Shown: in pieces, positions 29,259 through 37,716 of the stretch
Layout of the letters: each line of letters begins with the position of its first letter
Numbering within the stretch: the first letter of the stretch is position 1
Assembly (NCBI GenBank): GCA_902582155.1
Contig: CACHRI010000007.1
Coordinates: forward strand, 1-48,326
Direction: 5' to 3'
DNA: 48,326 nucleotides
Source: an uncultured Pelagibacteraceae bacterium
GTDB taxonomy: Bacteria > Pseudomonadota > Alphaproteobacteria > Pelagibacterales > Pelagibacteraceae
Program-made: the position numbers and the translations under genes
Notes under the pieces: model-generated
Database searches by the model: none
What the model was told of the DNA's origin: nothing
What the model saw: the letters and a program-made list of their open reading frames with translations, nothing else

Positions 29259-29873
29259 ATGTTTCCCACTGATTTTTTAATATTTTTACAAATAATTTTA
29301 TTTTTATTTATTACTCCAGGACCACCGCGTGTTGTAATAGTTTCTCATACATTAAATTACGGAATTAAAAAATCTGTTTGGACAGCATTTGGAGATATAT
29401 CTGCAAATTTTTGTCAGGGTATTCTAGTCGTATTTTTTATTGGAACTTTTTTAAGTGATAATCCGGATATTCTTCAAATGTTAAAATGGGCTGGAATTTT
29501 ATATATTATCTACTTGGCTTATGACACTTACACTTCAAAAATAAAAATGATTAGTTCTGGAAATAAAAATTTAAAGTCTATTTTTTCCTTTTATAGAGAC
29601 GGGTTTCTTGTTGCAGGATTGAGCCCTAAATCAATAATATTTTTTGGTACAATTTTTACTTCGTTTATTGATTTTACATCAAACTATACTGCTCAATTTT
29701 CAATTTTGATTATTACATATGTATCTTTAGATTTTTTAACTTTGATGATTTATGCATTTGCAGCAAACAAAGTATCAATTTGGTTAAAAGACAATCCTAA
29801 AGTATTAAATACAATCTCAGCGTGTGTATTAATAATTATAGCTTTATATGTCGCGGCATCTCAAAACTATTAA
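29259..29873 (+). CDS. LysE-family amino-acid exporter
   Basis: RhtB/LysE-type inner-membrane exporter. The 204 aa have about six hydrophobic segments and the N-terminal signature FITPGPPRVVIVSHTLNYGIKKS (the typical 'TPGP' start with the Gly-Pro pair), followed by LKWAGILYIIYLAYDTY and GLSPKSIIFFGTIFTSF. Substrate is unknown. The usual 'PGPN' is PGPP here. The start is an ATG 25 bases or less from the divergent DUF2805 start, leaving little room for separate promoters. Confidence 0.88.
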   Translation: MFPTDFLIFLQIILFLFITPGPPRVVIVSHTLNYGIKKSVWTAFGDISANFCQGILVVFFIGTFLSDNPDILQMLKWAGILYIIYLAYDTYTSKIKMISSGNKNLKSIFSFYRDGFLVAGLSPKSIIFFGTIFTSFIDFTSNYTAQFSILIITYVSLDFLTLMIYAFAANKVSIWLKDNPKVLNTISACVLIIIALYVAASQNY

Positions 29874-29886
29874 TCAATACTTACTG

Positions 29887-29915
29887 TTGCCATTTTTAAA
29901 AATTCTTGTTTTAAT
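29887..29915 (+). promoter_or_regulatory. Promoter of the first Liv binding-protein gene
   Basis: TTGCCA (29887-29892), a 17-base spacer and TTTAAT (29910-29915) each differ from consensus at one base. The predicted start falls near 29922, at the first bases of the TTAA repeat element. Confidence 0.6.
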
Positions 29916-29920
29916 TTGTT

Positions 29921-29938
29921 ATTAATTAATTAATTAAC
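29921..29938 (+). repeat. TTAA-repeat leader element, copy 1
   Basis: ATTAATTAATTAATTAAC, four TTAA units in tandem and self-complementary, sits between the predicted -10 and the AAGGAG ribosome site of the binding-protein gene. The identical 18 bases recur at 45730-45747 before the second Liv binding-protein gene. Confidence 0.85.
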
Positions 29939-29950
29939 GAAGGAGAAATA

Positions 29951-31192
29951 ATGAATAAATTAGTAAAACTAATTATTACATCTATTTCAGCTATTACATT
30001 AGCACTTGTATCTTTTACTTCTTCTTTTGCAAAAGTAGACGGTGAATACATTGTGTTAGGTTCTGCAATATCTCTTACAGGAAAATATTCTTCTAACGGA
30101 GTACACACTCAAAACGGTTATAACATGGCCGTTGACAGAATTAACAAAATGGGTGGCGTAAAAGTTGGTGGAAAAAGTTACAAGTTTGAAATCATTTATT
30201 ACGATGATGAGTCAAACCCTAAAAGAGCTGCTCAGTTAGCTGAAAGATTAATCAAACAAGACGGCGTTCATTACATGCTTGGACCATACAGTTCAGGTTT
30301 AACGAAAGCCATTGCACCAGTAACCGAGAAATATAAAATTCCTATGGTTGAAGCGAATGGTGCATCAAGATCTTTATTTACTAAAGGATATAAATATTTG
30401 TTCGCGGTGTTATCACCAGCTAACCAATACCTTGAAGTAGCAATCGATCTTGCTGTTGAAAAAAATGGTGGTAAGCCAGTTAGAATAGCACAAGCATTTG
30501 AACAAGATGCGTTCTCACAAGACGTGAGACTTGGTATCTTAGATGCAGCTAAAAGAACTGGATCTGAAATCATCATTGATGACAAATTACCAAAAGAGTT
30601 AAATGATATGGCTGCTACATTGGCTAAAGTTAAAGCAACTAAACCCGATGTACTTGTTGTATCAGGCCACACAAAAGGTGCGTTAACTGCAATCAGACAA
30701 ATTTCTGAGATGAAAGTAGACGTTCCAATGTTGGCGATGACACACTGTGATGCTGCAAAACTTTCTAAACAACACGGAAAGAATTCAGAATACGCTTTAT
30801 GTGCTTCTCAGTGGCATAAAAACTTAAGCTACAAAGATAAGTTTTTTGGTACAGGTAAAAAGTATGACAAAGACTTTAAAAAAGAATTTGGTTATGCACC
30901 GCCGTACCAATCAGCTGAGTCATCTGCAGCTTTATTAGTATTCAAAGATGCGTTCGAAAGAGCAAATTCATTTGATAGAGATAAAGTTAGAGATGCGCTT
31001 AAGACTACAGAAATGCAAACTTTCTATGGAAACATTAAATTTGGACCTGGCGGACAAAATACTGCTAAGCCAATGATCTTGTTCCAAGTAAGATGTAAAG
31101 GTGATACGTGTGAGAATAAAGTTGTTGCTCCAACAAAATGGGCTTCAGACAAATTCTACCACCCAATACCTAAGTGGTCAGAGCGAGGCTAA
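29951..31192 (+). CDS. ABC transporter periplasmic binding protein, Liv/amide type
   Basis: Periplasmic solute receptor of the branched-chain-amino-acid type (Peripla_BP_6). The 413 aa begin with a signal peptide cleaved near SFAKVDG (about residue 28), then VLGSAISLTGKYSSNG, the usual ligand-binding loop start. Cys pairs near TMTHCDAAK, YALCASQW and CKGDTC could form disulfides. AAGGAGAAATA precedes the ATG at 29951. It is the first gene of the operon, followed by a terminator and then the permease and ATPase genes. The ligand is not readable; amino acids, amides or urea are all known for the family. Confidence 0.93.
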   Translation: MNKLVKLIITSISAITLALVSFTSSFAKVDGEYIVLGSAISLTGKYSSNGVHTQNGYNMAVDRINKMGGVKVGGKSYKFEIIYYDDESNPKRAAQLAERLIKQDGVHYMLGPYSSGLTKAIAPVTEKYKIPMVEANGASRSLFTKGYKYLFAVLSPANQYLEVAIDLAVEKNGGKPVRIAQAFEQDAFSQDVRLGILDAAKRTGSEIIIDDKLPKELNDMAATLAKVKATKPDVLVVSGHTKGALTAIRQISEMKVDVPMLAMTHCDAAKLSKQHGKNSEYALCASQWHKNLSYKDKFFGTGKKYDKDFKKEFGYAPPYQSAESSAALLVFKDAFERANSFDRDKVRDALKTTEMQTFYGNIKFGPGGQNTAKPMILFQVRCKGDTCENKVVAPTKWASDKFYHPIPKWSERG

Positions 31193-31212
31193 TAACTAAT
31201 TAATGTATTGAC

Positions 31213-31239
31213 AAGCCCCTGGTTTTCCGGGGGCTTTTC
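31213..31239 (+). terminator. Intrinsic terminator after the first binding-protein gene
   Basis: AAGCCCCTGG and CCGGGGGCTT form a 10-bp stem with one T-G wobble around loop TTTT, followed by TTTTCTTTT. It begins 20 bases after the binding-protein stop and lies before the permease genes of the same transporter, so downstream genes depend on read-through or another start. Confidence 0.9.
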
Positions 31240-31261
31240 TTTTAAAAGGTTATAATCTTTT

Positions 31262-32155
31262 ATGGATTTTTTAATTTTTAAAGCCCCAATGCTAATGGTC
31301 CAAGCTTCATTGGACGGAATTCTCTTAGGAATTTTATTTGCTTTAATTGCATACGGTATGGCTCTTCAGTGGGGAGTAATGAACATAATCAATATTGCCC
31401 AAGGTGATTTAGTAATACTCGGAGGATATATTGCATACACAATGTATCTTGCTGGAATTCATCCAGCTTGGGGAGTTATTGTCTCTCCAATTATAATGTT
31501 TTTTGTTGGTTGGGCACTTTATAAGTTAGTTATTAATAAAGTTGTAGACCGCGATTTATTTATTTCAATTTTAGCAACTTTTGGTATCGCAATCGTATTT
31601 CAACAATTAATGAATTTTATTTTTGGTGCAGACGTTGTGGTTGCTCAATCAGGATATGGAACAACGATGTTGTTTGATAATTCAGTAACCCTTCCAAATT
31701 CAAAAATATTTTCTGCTGTAATAAGTGTTTTATACGCAATCGCCTTAGTTATATATATGAAAAAATCTAGACTTGGACGAGCTATCAGAGCCACAGCACA
31801 AAATGCTAGAGCTGCAAAAATTCTTGGTGTAGATACAGAAAAAGTTTATGCTGCAACTTTTGGTATCAACGCTGCATTATGTGGAATCGCAGGAGCTCTG
31901 ATTTCAATCACTCTTACTCTTCATCCCTATGTAGGACTTCCTTATACTGTTAGATCTTTCATGATAGTAATTGTAGCTGGCCTTGGTAATTTACCAGCAG
32001 TAGCTGTTTCAGGAATGGGATTAGGATTATTCGAAGAGTTTGCAGATTATATTTTAGGAACAGAATTTAGAATTGGTGCAGTATTTATGCTGCTAGTTTT
32101 CATATTGGTTTACAGAAGATTTAAGCTTTCAAAGAAAAGGGAGTATTTAAAATAA
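31262..32155 (+). CDS. Branched-chain-type ABC transporter permease (LivH-like)
   Basis: One of two integral-membrane subunits of the importer whose binding protein is directly upstream. The 297 aa contain about eight hydrophobic segments and the LivH-type features QWGVMNIINIAQGDLVILG and RATAQNARAAKILGVDTEKVY, the cytoplasmic coupling loop that contacts the ATPases. The stop is followed at once by the LivM-like gene, with no gap. Confidence 0.93.
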   Translation: MDFLIFKAPMLMVQASLDGILLGILFALIAYGMALQWGVMNIINIAQGDLVILGGYIAYTMYLAGIHPAWGVIVSPIIMFFVGWALYKLVINKVVDRDLFISILATFGIAIVFQQLMNFIFGADVVVAQSGYGTTMLFDNSVTLPNSKIFSAVISVLYAIALVIYMKKSRLGRAIRATAQNARAAKILGVDTEKVYAATFGINAALCGIAGALISITLTLHPYVGLPYTVRSFMIVIVAGLGNLPAVAVSGMGLGLFEEFADYILGTEFRIGAVFMLLVFILVYRRFKLSKKREYLK

Positions 32156-33220
32156 ATGAATAAAGTTAAACAAAAAGATCTAATCTTATATTCAGGCCTA
32201 ATAATCTTAGGTTTAGCTGCGCCTTTCCTGTTCTCTGCTTTTAAAGTTCAGCTTACCTATCTTTGTGTTTTGATCGTTCTAGCGATGACTTGGAATTTAC
32301 AAGGTGGAGAGATGGGTTACAATTCTTTTGGAAATATTCTTTTTTATGGTCTTGGAATGTATCTAACTGCTTCAGTTCAAGTGGGTATGTTTTTCCCGTT
32401 AGCAGAATGGACAGAAAGTGGTGGAGAAAAAACATTCGTACATACTACAGCACAATATTTTCAAGGAATAGGCGTCGGCTTATTAGTTGCAGCTATTGTT
32501 CCTACCATTGTTGCTGGCGCGATTGGTTATGCTATTTTAGGTTTAAGAGGTCATTACTTTGCGATTTGTACTTTAGGTTTAGGTATCGCAGCAGGTGAAA
32601 TCGCTGGCGGAATAGAAATTATTGGTGCAGGTCAAGGCTTCACAACACCACCTTTCCCAGCAGAAATAGTTGATCCTGAAGCAAGAGGACAATTTTTTTA
32701 CTTCTTAAGTTTCCTAGTATTAGTTCTAGCATTTATTTTTGTTAAATATATTTACGGCTCTAGGTTTAGATTAATTTTAAATGCGATAAGAGATAACGAA
32801 GATAAAGCAGAAGCAATGGGCATTCAAACAATGAAATATAAAATTGTTGGCTGGATGTGTTCTGCATTTTTCTGTGGTCTAGCTGGTGGAATTATGGGTG
32901 GACTAATTGGATATATAGATTCTACCGATGTTGCATTTGATGGAAGAGAGATGGGTGTATTCATGGTTTTAATGGCGATACTTGGCGGCAAAGGAACTTT
33001 ATGGGGACCAATTATTGGCGCAACTTTATTCCATTTCTTCAAAGAGGGACTTTGGACTTTTATATTAGGTTGGCAATATGTTGCGCTAGGAGTTTTAATC
33101 GTTGTGATCGTGGTTTATTTCCCAGAAGGATTAATGGGCTGGTTAAGAGAAAAGTACCCAGAAAGATTTGGTGAAGTAATTGATGATAAAGATCGTAAAG
33201 CACAGGTAGAATTAAAATGA
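32156..33220 (+). CDS. Branched-chain-type ABC transporter permease (LivM-like)
   Basis: Second permease subunit of the same importer. The 354 aa have about nine hydrophobic segments. Family features are GYNSFGNILFYGLGMYLTA in the first third, ALRGHYFAICTLGLG and the coupling loop LNAIRDNEDKAEAMGIQTMKYK. It overlaps the next ATPase gene by 4 bases (ATGA). Confidence 0.93.
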   Translation: MNKVKQKDLILYSGLIILGLAAPFLFSAFKVQLTYLCVLIVLAMTWNLQGGEMGYNSFGNILFYGLGMYLTASVQVGMFFPLAEWTESGGEKTFVHTTAQYFQGIGVGLLVAAIVPTIVAGAIGYAILGLRGHYFAICTLGLGIAAGEIAGGIEIIGAGQGFTTPPFPAEIVDPEARGQFFYFLSFLVLVLAFIFVKYIYGSRFRLILNAIRDNEDKAEAMGIQTMKYKIVGWMCSAFFCGLAGGIMGGLIGYIDSTDVAFDGREMGVFMVLMAILGGKGTLWGPIIGATLFHFFKEGLWTFILGWQYVALGVLIVVIVVYFPEGLMGWLREKYPERFGEVIDDKDRKAQVELK

Positions 33221-33951
33221 GTATTTTAGAAGTTAAAAGTGTAAGTAAATCTTTTGGCGGTGTTCAGGCCAACGTAGATATTTCTGTTTCAGTAGAACAA
33301 GGATCAATTGTTGGTTTAATTGGACCAAATGGTTCAGGTAAAACTACTTTATTTAATTCCATTGTAGGAACTCATCCAATAGATAAAGGATCTATTGTTT
33401 TTGACAATACAGAAGTATCAGAAATGCCTGTTCCAGCAGTAGCTAAACTTGGTTTGTTAAGAACCTTTCAACAAACAAGAATTTATTCAAAACTAAATTG
33501 CGTAGAAAACATGCTTATAAGTCACAAGGCTAGCGACTCTGGTTTTATTTTTGCAAAAATACCTACTGAGCTTACTGAAAAAGCAGAAAACCTTTTAAAC
33601 TTTGTAGGCCTTTACCAAAAAAGAAATTTGAGAGCGGGAGATCTATCATTTGGACAGCAAAAATTATTAGAATTAGCAATGGCTTTAATGAATGAACCTA
33701 AAATGCTTTTACTAGATGAGCCTACAGCTGGAATTAACCCAACTCTAATTAACGGAATTATAGATAGATTGATCAAAATAAACAAAGATTATGGAATTAC
33801 TTTATTGGTTATAGAACACAATATGAAAGTGATTATGAGTTTAGCTCAAAAAATTTTCTGTTTAGCGCATGGAAAAATGTTAGCAGATGGTACACCTGAT
33901 CAAATTAAAAATGATAAGCGAGTTGTTGATGCTTATCTAGGAGCTCAGTAA
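33217..33951 (+). CDS. ABC transporter ATPase (LivG-like)
   Basis: Nucleotide-binding subunit. The 244 aa hold Walker A GPNGSGKT at residues 36-43, ABC signature LSFGQQ (a variant of LSGGQ), Walker B LLLDEPTAG and the H-loop VIEHNMKVI. The conserved LivG-type C-terminus GTPDQIKNDKRVVDAYLG is present. It overlaps the next ATPase by one base (TAATG). Confidence 0.94.
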   Translation: MSILEVKSVSKSFGGVQANVDISVSVEQGSIVGLIGPNGSGKTTLFNSIVGTHPIDKGSIVFDNTEVSEMPVPAVAKLGLLRTFQQTRIYSKLNCVENMLISHKASDSGFIFAKIPTELTEKAENLLNFVGLYQKRNLRAGDLSFGQQKLLELAMALMNEPKMLLLDEPTAGINPTLINGIIDRLIKINKDYGITLLVIEHNMKVIMSLAQKIFCLAHGKMLADGTPDQIKNDKRVVDAYLGAQ

Positions 33952-34736
33952 TGGCAAATCAATATGATGTTTTAGGTAAAGCACCTGGTTTAGAAGACCT
34001 TAATAAACTATCTCCTAACGATGTTCATCTAACTATCAGAGGATTAAAAGCTGGGTATGGAAAAATGGAAATCCTTCACAACTTTGATTTGACCGTCAGT
34101 AAAGCCCAATCGTTATGTTTAATTGGTCCTAACGGAGCAGGAAAATCAACAATACTTCATTCTATTTATGGCTTTACGAATATTTTTGATGGAAAAATTG
34201 AATTAGAAGGTGATGAAATTACAAAATTAACTCCTGCACAAAAACTAAGTAAAGTTGGTATAGCTTACATCTTACAAGATAATTCAGTGTTCCCCGATAT
34301 GACAGTTGAGGAAAATCTTTTAATGGGCGGTTATATTAAAGATAAACAGGACGAGGCCTACGAAGAAGCTGAAAGAATTTTTCAAAAATATGAAAGATTA
34401 AGAAATAGAAGAAATCAACCTGCAAAAGTTTTATCGGGCGGAGAGAGAAGATTGTTAGAGATCTCCAGAGCTTTAGTGATGAAACCTTCTATATTACTAG
34501 TAGATGAACCGTCAATCGGCTTAGAACCTAAATACATAAATATGGTTTTTGAAATTTTAGAAGACCTTCAAAAAGCTGAAAAGAAAACTATTATTCTTGT
34601 AGAACAAAACGCAAAAAAAGGTTTAGAGTTTGCTGATATTGGATATGTTTTAGTTTCTGGTCAAACTGCAATTGCAGGAAAAGGTGACGATCTTTTAAAA
34701 AATCCAGACGTTGGAAGATTATTCCTTGGCGGATGA
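33951..34736 (+). CDS. ABC transporter ATPase (LivF-like)
   Basis: Second nucleotide-binding subunit. The 261 aa have Walker A GPNGAGKS at residues 59-66, signature LSGGERRLLEIS, Walker B LLVDEPSIGL and VEQNAKKGL. The N-terminus is about 25 residues longer than usual LivF (MANQYDVLGKAPGLEDL before the first strand), with no plausible internal start that keeps the A-loop region. It overlaps azlC by 4 bases. Confidence 0.93.
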   Translation: MANQYDVLGKAPGLEDLNKLSPNDVHLTIRGLKAGYGKMEILHNFDLTVSKAQSLCLIGPNGAGKSTILHSIYGFTNIFDGKIELEGDEITKLTPAQKLSKVGIAYILQDNSVFPDMTVEENLLMGGYIKDKQDEAYEEAERIFQKYERLRNRRNQPAKVLSGGERRLLEISRALVMKPSILLVDEPSIGLEPKYINMVFEILEDLQKAEKKTIILVEQNAKKGLEFADIGYVLVSGQTAIAGKGDDLLKNPDVGRLFLGG

Positions 34737-35437
34737 TAAATTCAAAAATTTTTTTTAAAGGACTTAAATCATTAATAGGAATTAGAAGTCCAGCGATACC
34801 ATTAGCTGCATGTTTTGTTGCACTTGGTGCTCTACTTAAGGATGCAGGTTTAAACATTCAACAAAGTGCTGCATCAAGTTTTTTTACTTACGCTTTACCA
34901 GGTCAACTTGTTATGGCCGAGTCTTTATTGATTGGCGCATCAATAATTAATATTTTCATAGCTGTTTGGTTAGTAAATTTTAGACTATATCCAATGACCG
35001 TATCTCTTTTCCCTTTACTTAAACATAAGTCTCAACCTAGATGGAAATATTATTTATCATGTCATTTTCTTGCAATATCATCTTGGCTCATAGCTAAAGA
35101 CACTTATAAAAAAATTGATCAGAAATACAGAATTGACTTTTGGATGGGTATAGGCTTTGGAACATGGACTACTGCAATTGTAACAACTTTAATAGGTTTT
35201 ACTTTAGCAGACTATCTAAACAAAGATATTATTATAGGATTAGCAATCGTAAATCCTGTTTATTTCTTTTGCATGATGATTGGGGCAATGAATAACTTAA
35301 AAATTTCTTTAGCTATTATATTAGGAACTATTTTAGGCCCTGTGTTTTTTTTATTTTCAAGCGAGTGGGCTATTCTATTTGCTGGCCTAACAGCTGGCTC
35401 AATATCATATTTATTTGGAGTGAGAGATGGATCCTAA
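34733..35437 (+). CDS. azlC: AzlC-family amino-acid efflux protein
   Basis: Large subunit of the AzlCD branched-chain amino-acid exporter. The 234 aa contain about six hydrophobic segments. The family pattern is seen in GIRSPAIPLAACFVALG, LLIGASIINIFIAVWLVNFR and the following FRLYPMTVS. It overlaps the LivF-like ATPase by 4 bases and azlD by 11, so an exporter is translated from the same message as an importer. Confidence 0.9.
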   Translation: MINSKIFFKGLKSLIGIRSPAIPLAACFVALGALLKDAGLNIQQSAASSFFTYALPGQLVMAESLLIGASIINIFIAVWLVNFRLYPMTVSLFPLLKHKSQPRWKYYLSCHFLAISSWLIAKDTYKKIDQKYRIDFWMGIGFGTWTTAIVTTLIGFTLADYLNKDIIIGLAIVNPVYFFCMMIGAMNNLKISLAIILGTILGPVFFLFSSEWAILFAGLTAGSISYLFGVRDGS

Positions 35438-35753
35438 TCAAATTATTATATTAGCTATTATCGCAACATCAGTTGCTACTTTTATATCACGTTTTTTAGG
35501 GGCTTTAACTTCTGAAAAAGTCGATGCTAGTTCAAAACTTTTTGATTGGTTTAATTTAGTTGCTTACTCAACTCTAGCAGCTTTGCTTGGTAGAATTATA
35601 ATTTTTCCTGCTGGGGTATTAGCTGATGCTGACATCATAATACGTTTGATAGTCCTTATTAGCTGTATATTTATTTTCATAATAATGAAGAAAAATTTGG
35701 TTATACCAACAATATTTTCTGCTATACTTTTATCTGTTTTAACAAGTATATGA
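35427..35753 (+). CDS. azlD: AzlD-family small membrane subunit
   Basis: Small partner of AzlC. The 108 aa form four hydrophobic segments: ILAIIATSVATFISRFLG, NLVAYSTLAALLGRIIIFP and two more toward the C-terminus, the normal AzlD size and pattern. It starts 11 bases before the azlC stop and overlaps the glaH gene by 4. Confidence 0.87.
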   Translation: MDPNQIIILAIIATSVATFISRFLGALTSEKVDASSKLFDWFNLVAYSTLAALLGRIIIFPAGVLADADIIIRLIVLISCIFIFIIMKKNLVIPTIFSAILLSVLTSI

Positions 35754-36646
35754 GTTTAAAAATTGAAGATCATAGAAATTCTAAGCGAGTAAAGGTTATA
35801 AAAATAACCGAAGAGGATTTAGATAGATTAGTATTTCCATTTAAAAAACACTCCATTACATCATTAGAATACAAACCCTTTACAAGGTTTACCATTGCTA
35901 AAAGTTTAGACGAATTATTTAAAAATGAATTAAGCAAACAACTTAACAAAGTTCTTAATGATAGAAATTCAGGAACAGCAATTATTGAACCTGAGATGAA
36001 AAATAATAAATTTGATAAAGAATTTTTAGTTAAACTATCAACATCTTTAGCCTATCTTGTTGGCACCCCTAATTTTGATTCAATGTCAGGTAAATACTAC
36101 GCAAGATTTGAGGTGAAACATGTAGATCAAAGCGACTCTTACTTACGAAAAGCTTATAACAACCTAGACCTTCATACAGACGGGACTTACGTAAAAGAGA
36201 AAACAGACTGGTTAATAATGACTAAGATGGAGGAGCAAAATGTTTCAGGAGGAGAGAGTGTAATACTTCACTTAGATGATTGGGAGTATTTAGAAGATTT
36301 AAGTAAAGACCCAATAGGCAGGCAAAATTTCATTTGGGGATCACCCAAAAGCAAGAATGTAGAATACAAAGTTGAACACCCCGTATTTTCAAATGACGAT
36401 AAAGGCAAACCAATTATTTCTTATATTGACCAATTTCCTGAACCTAAAAATATGCAACAAGGTCTATTCTTACAAAAATTATCTGATGCATTGGAGGAAA
36501 GTAAAAATAAAATAGTTTTCCCCCTACCAGTTGGTTCAACAATCTTCTCTAACAATTATTTTTGGCTACACGGTAGAAAAGCTTTTAAAGAGCATTCTGG
36601 GTTATCTAGAGAACTATTAAGAATTAGAGGAACTTTTTTCCATTAA
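35750..36646 (+). CDS. glaH: Glutarate 2-hydroxylase (CsiD/GlaH family)
   Basis: Fe(II)/2-oxoglutarate-dependent dioxygenase that hydroxylates glutarate to L-2-hydroxyglutarate, coupled to 2-oxoglutarate decarboxylation to succinate. The 298 aa align with E. coli CsiD with a constant offset of 18 residues: His142 and Asp144 (LHTDGTYV) and His274 (WLHGRKAF) match the iron ligands His160, Asp162 and His292, and Arg291 and Arg293 (LLRIRG) match Arg309 and Arg311, the carboxylate-binding arginines. Shared motifs include LEYKPFTRF, FDSMSGKYYARF and YIDQF. The lhgO and gab genes that accompany it in E. coli are absent here; instead it follows azlCD. An alternative substrate related to glutarate is possible. 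Confidence 0.9.
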   Translation: MSLKIEDHRNSKRVKVIKITEEDLDRLVFPFKKHSITSLEYKPFTRFTIAKSLDELFKNELSKQLNKVLNDRNSGTAIIEPEMKNNKFDKEFLVKLSTSLAYLVGTPNFDSMSGKYYARFEVKHVDQSDSYLRKAYNNLDLHTDGTYVKEKTDWLIMTKMEEQNVSGGESVILHLDDWEYLEDLSKDPIGRQNFIWGSPKSKNVEYKVEHPVFSNDDKGKPIISYIDQFPEPKNMQQGLFLQKLSDALEESKNKIVFPLPVGSTIFSNNYFWLHGRKAFKEHSGLSRELLRIRGTFFH

Positions 36647-36652
36647 ATTATA

Positions 36653-36681
36653 TTGACTCTTACTCATTAATTATTTTTAAT
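36653..36681 (+). promoter_or_regulatory. Promoter of the tctCBA transporter
   Basis: TTGACT (36653-36658), 17 bases and TTTAAT (36676-36681) each miss consensus at one base. A leader of about 25 bases would follow, ending in GGGGGA before the tctC ATG at 36713. It separates tctCBA from the upstream liv-azl-glaH genes. Confidence 0.6.
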
Positions 36682-36712
36682 CATAATAATTAACAAACAA
36701 TGGGGGAAACAA

Positions 36713-37693
36713 ATGTTAAGTAAATTTAAAAAACTTATCAGTCTTGTATTTGCTACCGTTCTTTTAACTTCAATCTCATCAACTAGTTTTGCTATCGACA
36801 AATTACACTTTGTAATTGGCGGTGGAGCTGGTGGTGGTTGGGATGGAACTGCTAGAGGAACTGGAGAAGCGCTTACAAAAGCTGGTTTCTTAAAGAGCGC
36901 GTCATTTGAAAATATGTCAGGTGGTGGTGGAGGTAAAGCTTTATCATTCATGATTAATACTAAACCTTCTGGTACAGTATTAGTTCAATCAACACCTTTA
37001 GTATTAAGATCAATCACAAGACACAAAGGTTACGTGAGTGGTAGTGGCGTTCTTTCATACAAAGATGTTGTACCAATAGCTGGAGTAATAGGTGACTATG
37101 GTGCAATCGCTGTTGCAAAAAATTCACCGTATAAAAACTTTAAAGATGTAGTTGCTGCTTATAAATCTAATCCAAAATCTGTTAAGATGGCAGGTGGATC
37201 TGTTAGAGGAAGCATGGACCATTTAATTGGTGCTTTAGCGTTCCAAGAAGCAGGAGCTGATCCGAATAAAGTTGTATACGTACCTTACGATGCTGGCGGA
37301 AAAGCATTAGCAGGTTTACTTTCAGGAGAAACTCAAATTCTTTCAACTGGTTTGGGAGAAGTAATGGGAGCACGAGACCAAGTAAGAATAATTGGTATAA
37401 CTGCGCCTAGCAGAGTTGCAGATGCTCCAGAAGTACCAACGCTTAAAGAACAAGGCTTTGATGTTCAGTTCGTAAACTGGAGAGGATTCTTTGGTCCACC
37501 AAACATGAGTAGTGCAGATAAAAAGAAAATAGCAAAAATGTTAGGTGATGTTCAAAAAACTCCAGAGTGGGAAGCTGTTAGAAAAAGAAATGCTTGGGTT
37601 AATATCTATAATCCAGACAAAAAGTTTGTGAAGTTTTTAAAAACACAAACTAAAGAAATGACAGCTCTAATGAAAAAACTTGGAGTAATTTAA
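36713..37693 (+). CDS. tctC: Tripartite tricarboxylate transporter binding protein
   Basis: Periplasmic receptor of a TctCBA importer. The 326 aa begin with a signal peptide (about residues 1-26, ending SFAIDK), then the Gly-rich FVIGGGAGGGWDGTARGTGEAL at the ligand-binding site. Sequence shows the Bug/TctC pattern KVVYVPYDAGGKALAGLLSGE and IIGITAPSRVADAPEVPTLKEQG. The usual ligands of this family are di- and tricarboxylates, but the ligand here is unknown. Confidence 0.92.
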   Translation: MLSKFKKLISLVFATVLLTSISSTSFAIDKLHFVIGGGAGGGWDGTARGTGEALTKAGFLKSASFENMSGGGGGKALSFMINTKPSGTVLVQSTPLVLRSITRHKGYVSGSGVLSYKDVVPIAGVIGDYGAIAVAKNSPYKNFKDVVAAYKSNPKSVKMAGGSVRGSMDHLIGALAFQEAGADPNKVVYVPYDAGGKALAGLLSGETQILSTGLGEVMGARDQVRIIGITAPSRVADAPEVPTLKEQGFDVQFVNWRGFFGPPNMSSADKKKIAKMLGDVQKTPEWEAVRKRNAWVNIYNPDKKFVKFLKTQTKEMTALMKKLGVI

Positions 37694-37716
37694 TTACTTA
37701 CTAATTAGGAGGAGCA

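Noticed and set aside
29921-29938. TTAA repeats as a mobile-element target or satellite
   Set aside because: No transposase, flanking inverted repeats or further copies are seen in the window apart from the one at the matching promoter position.
32263-32598. 111-codon open frame on the plus strand within the first LivM-like gene
   Set aside because: It lies wholly inside a gene with clear family motifs in another frame and encodes a Cys/Phe/Arg-rich sequence without recognisable domains.
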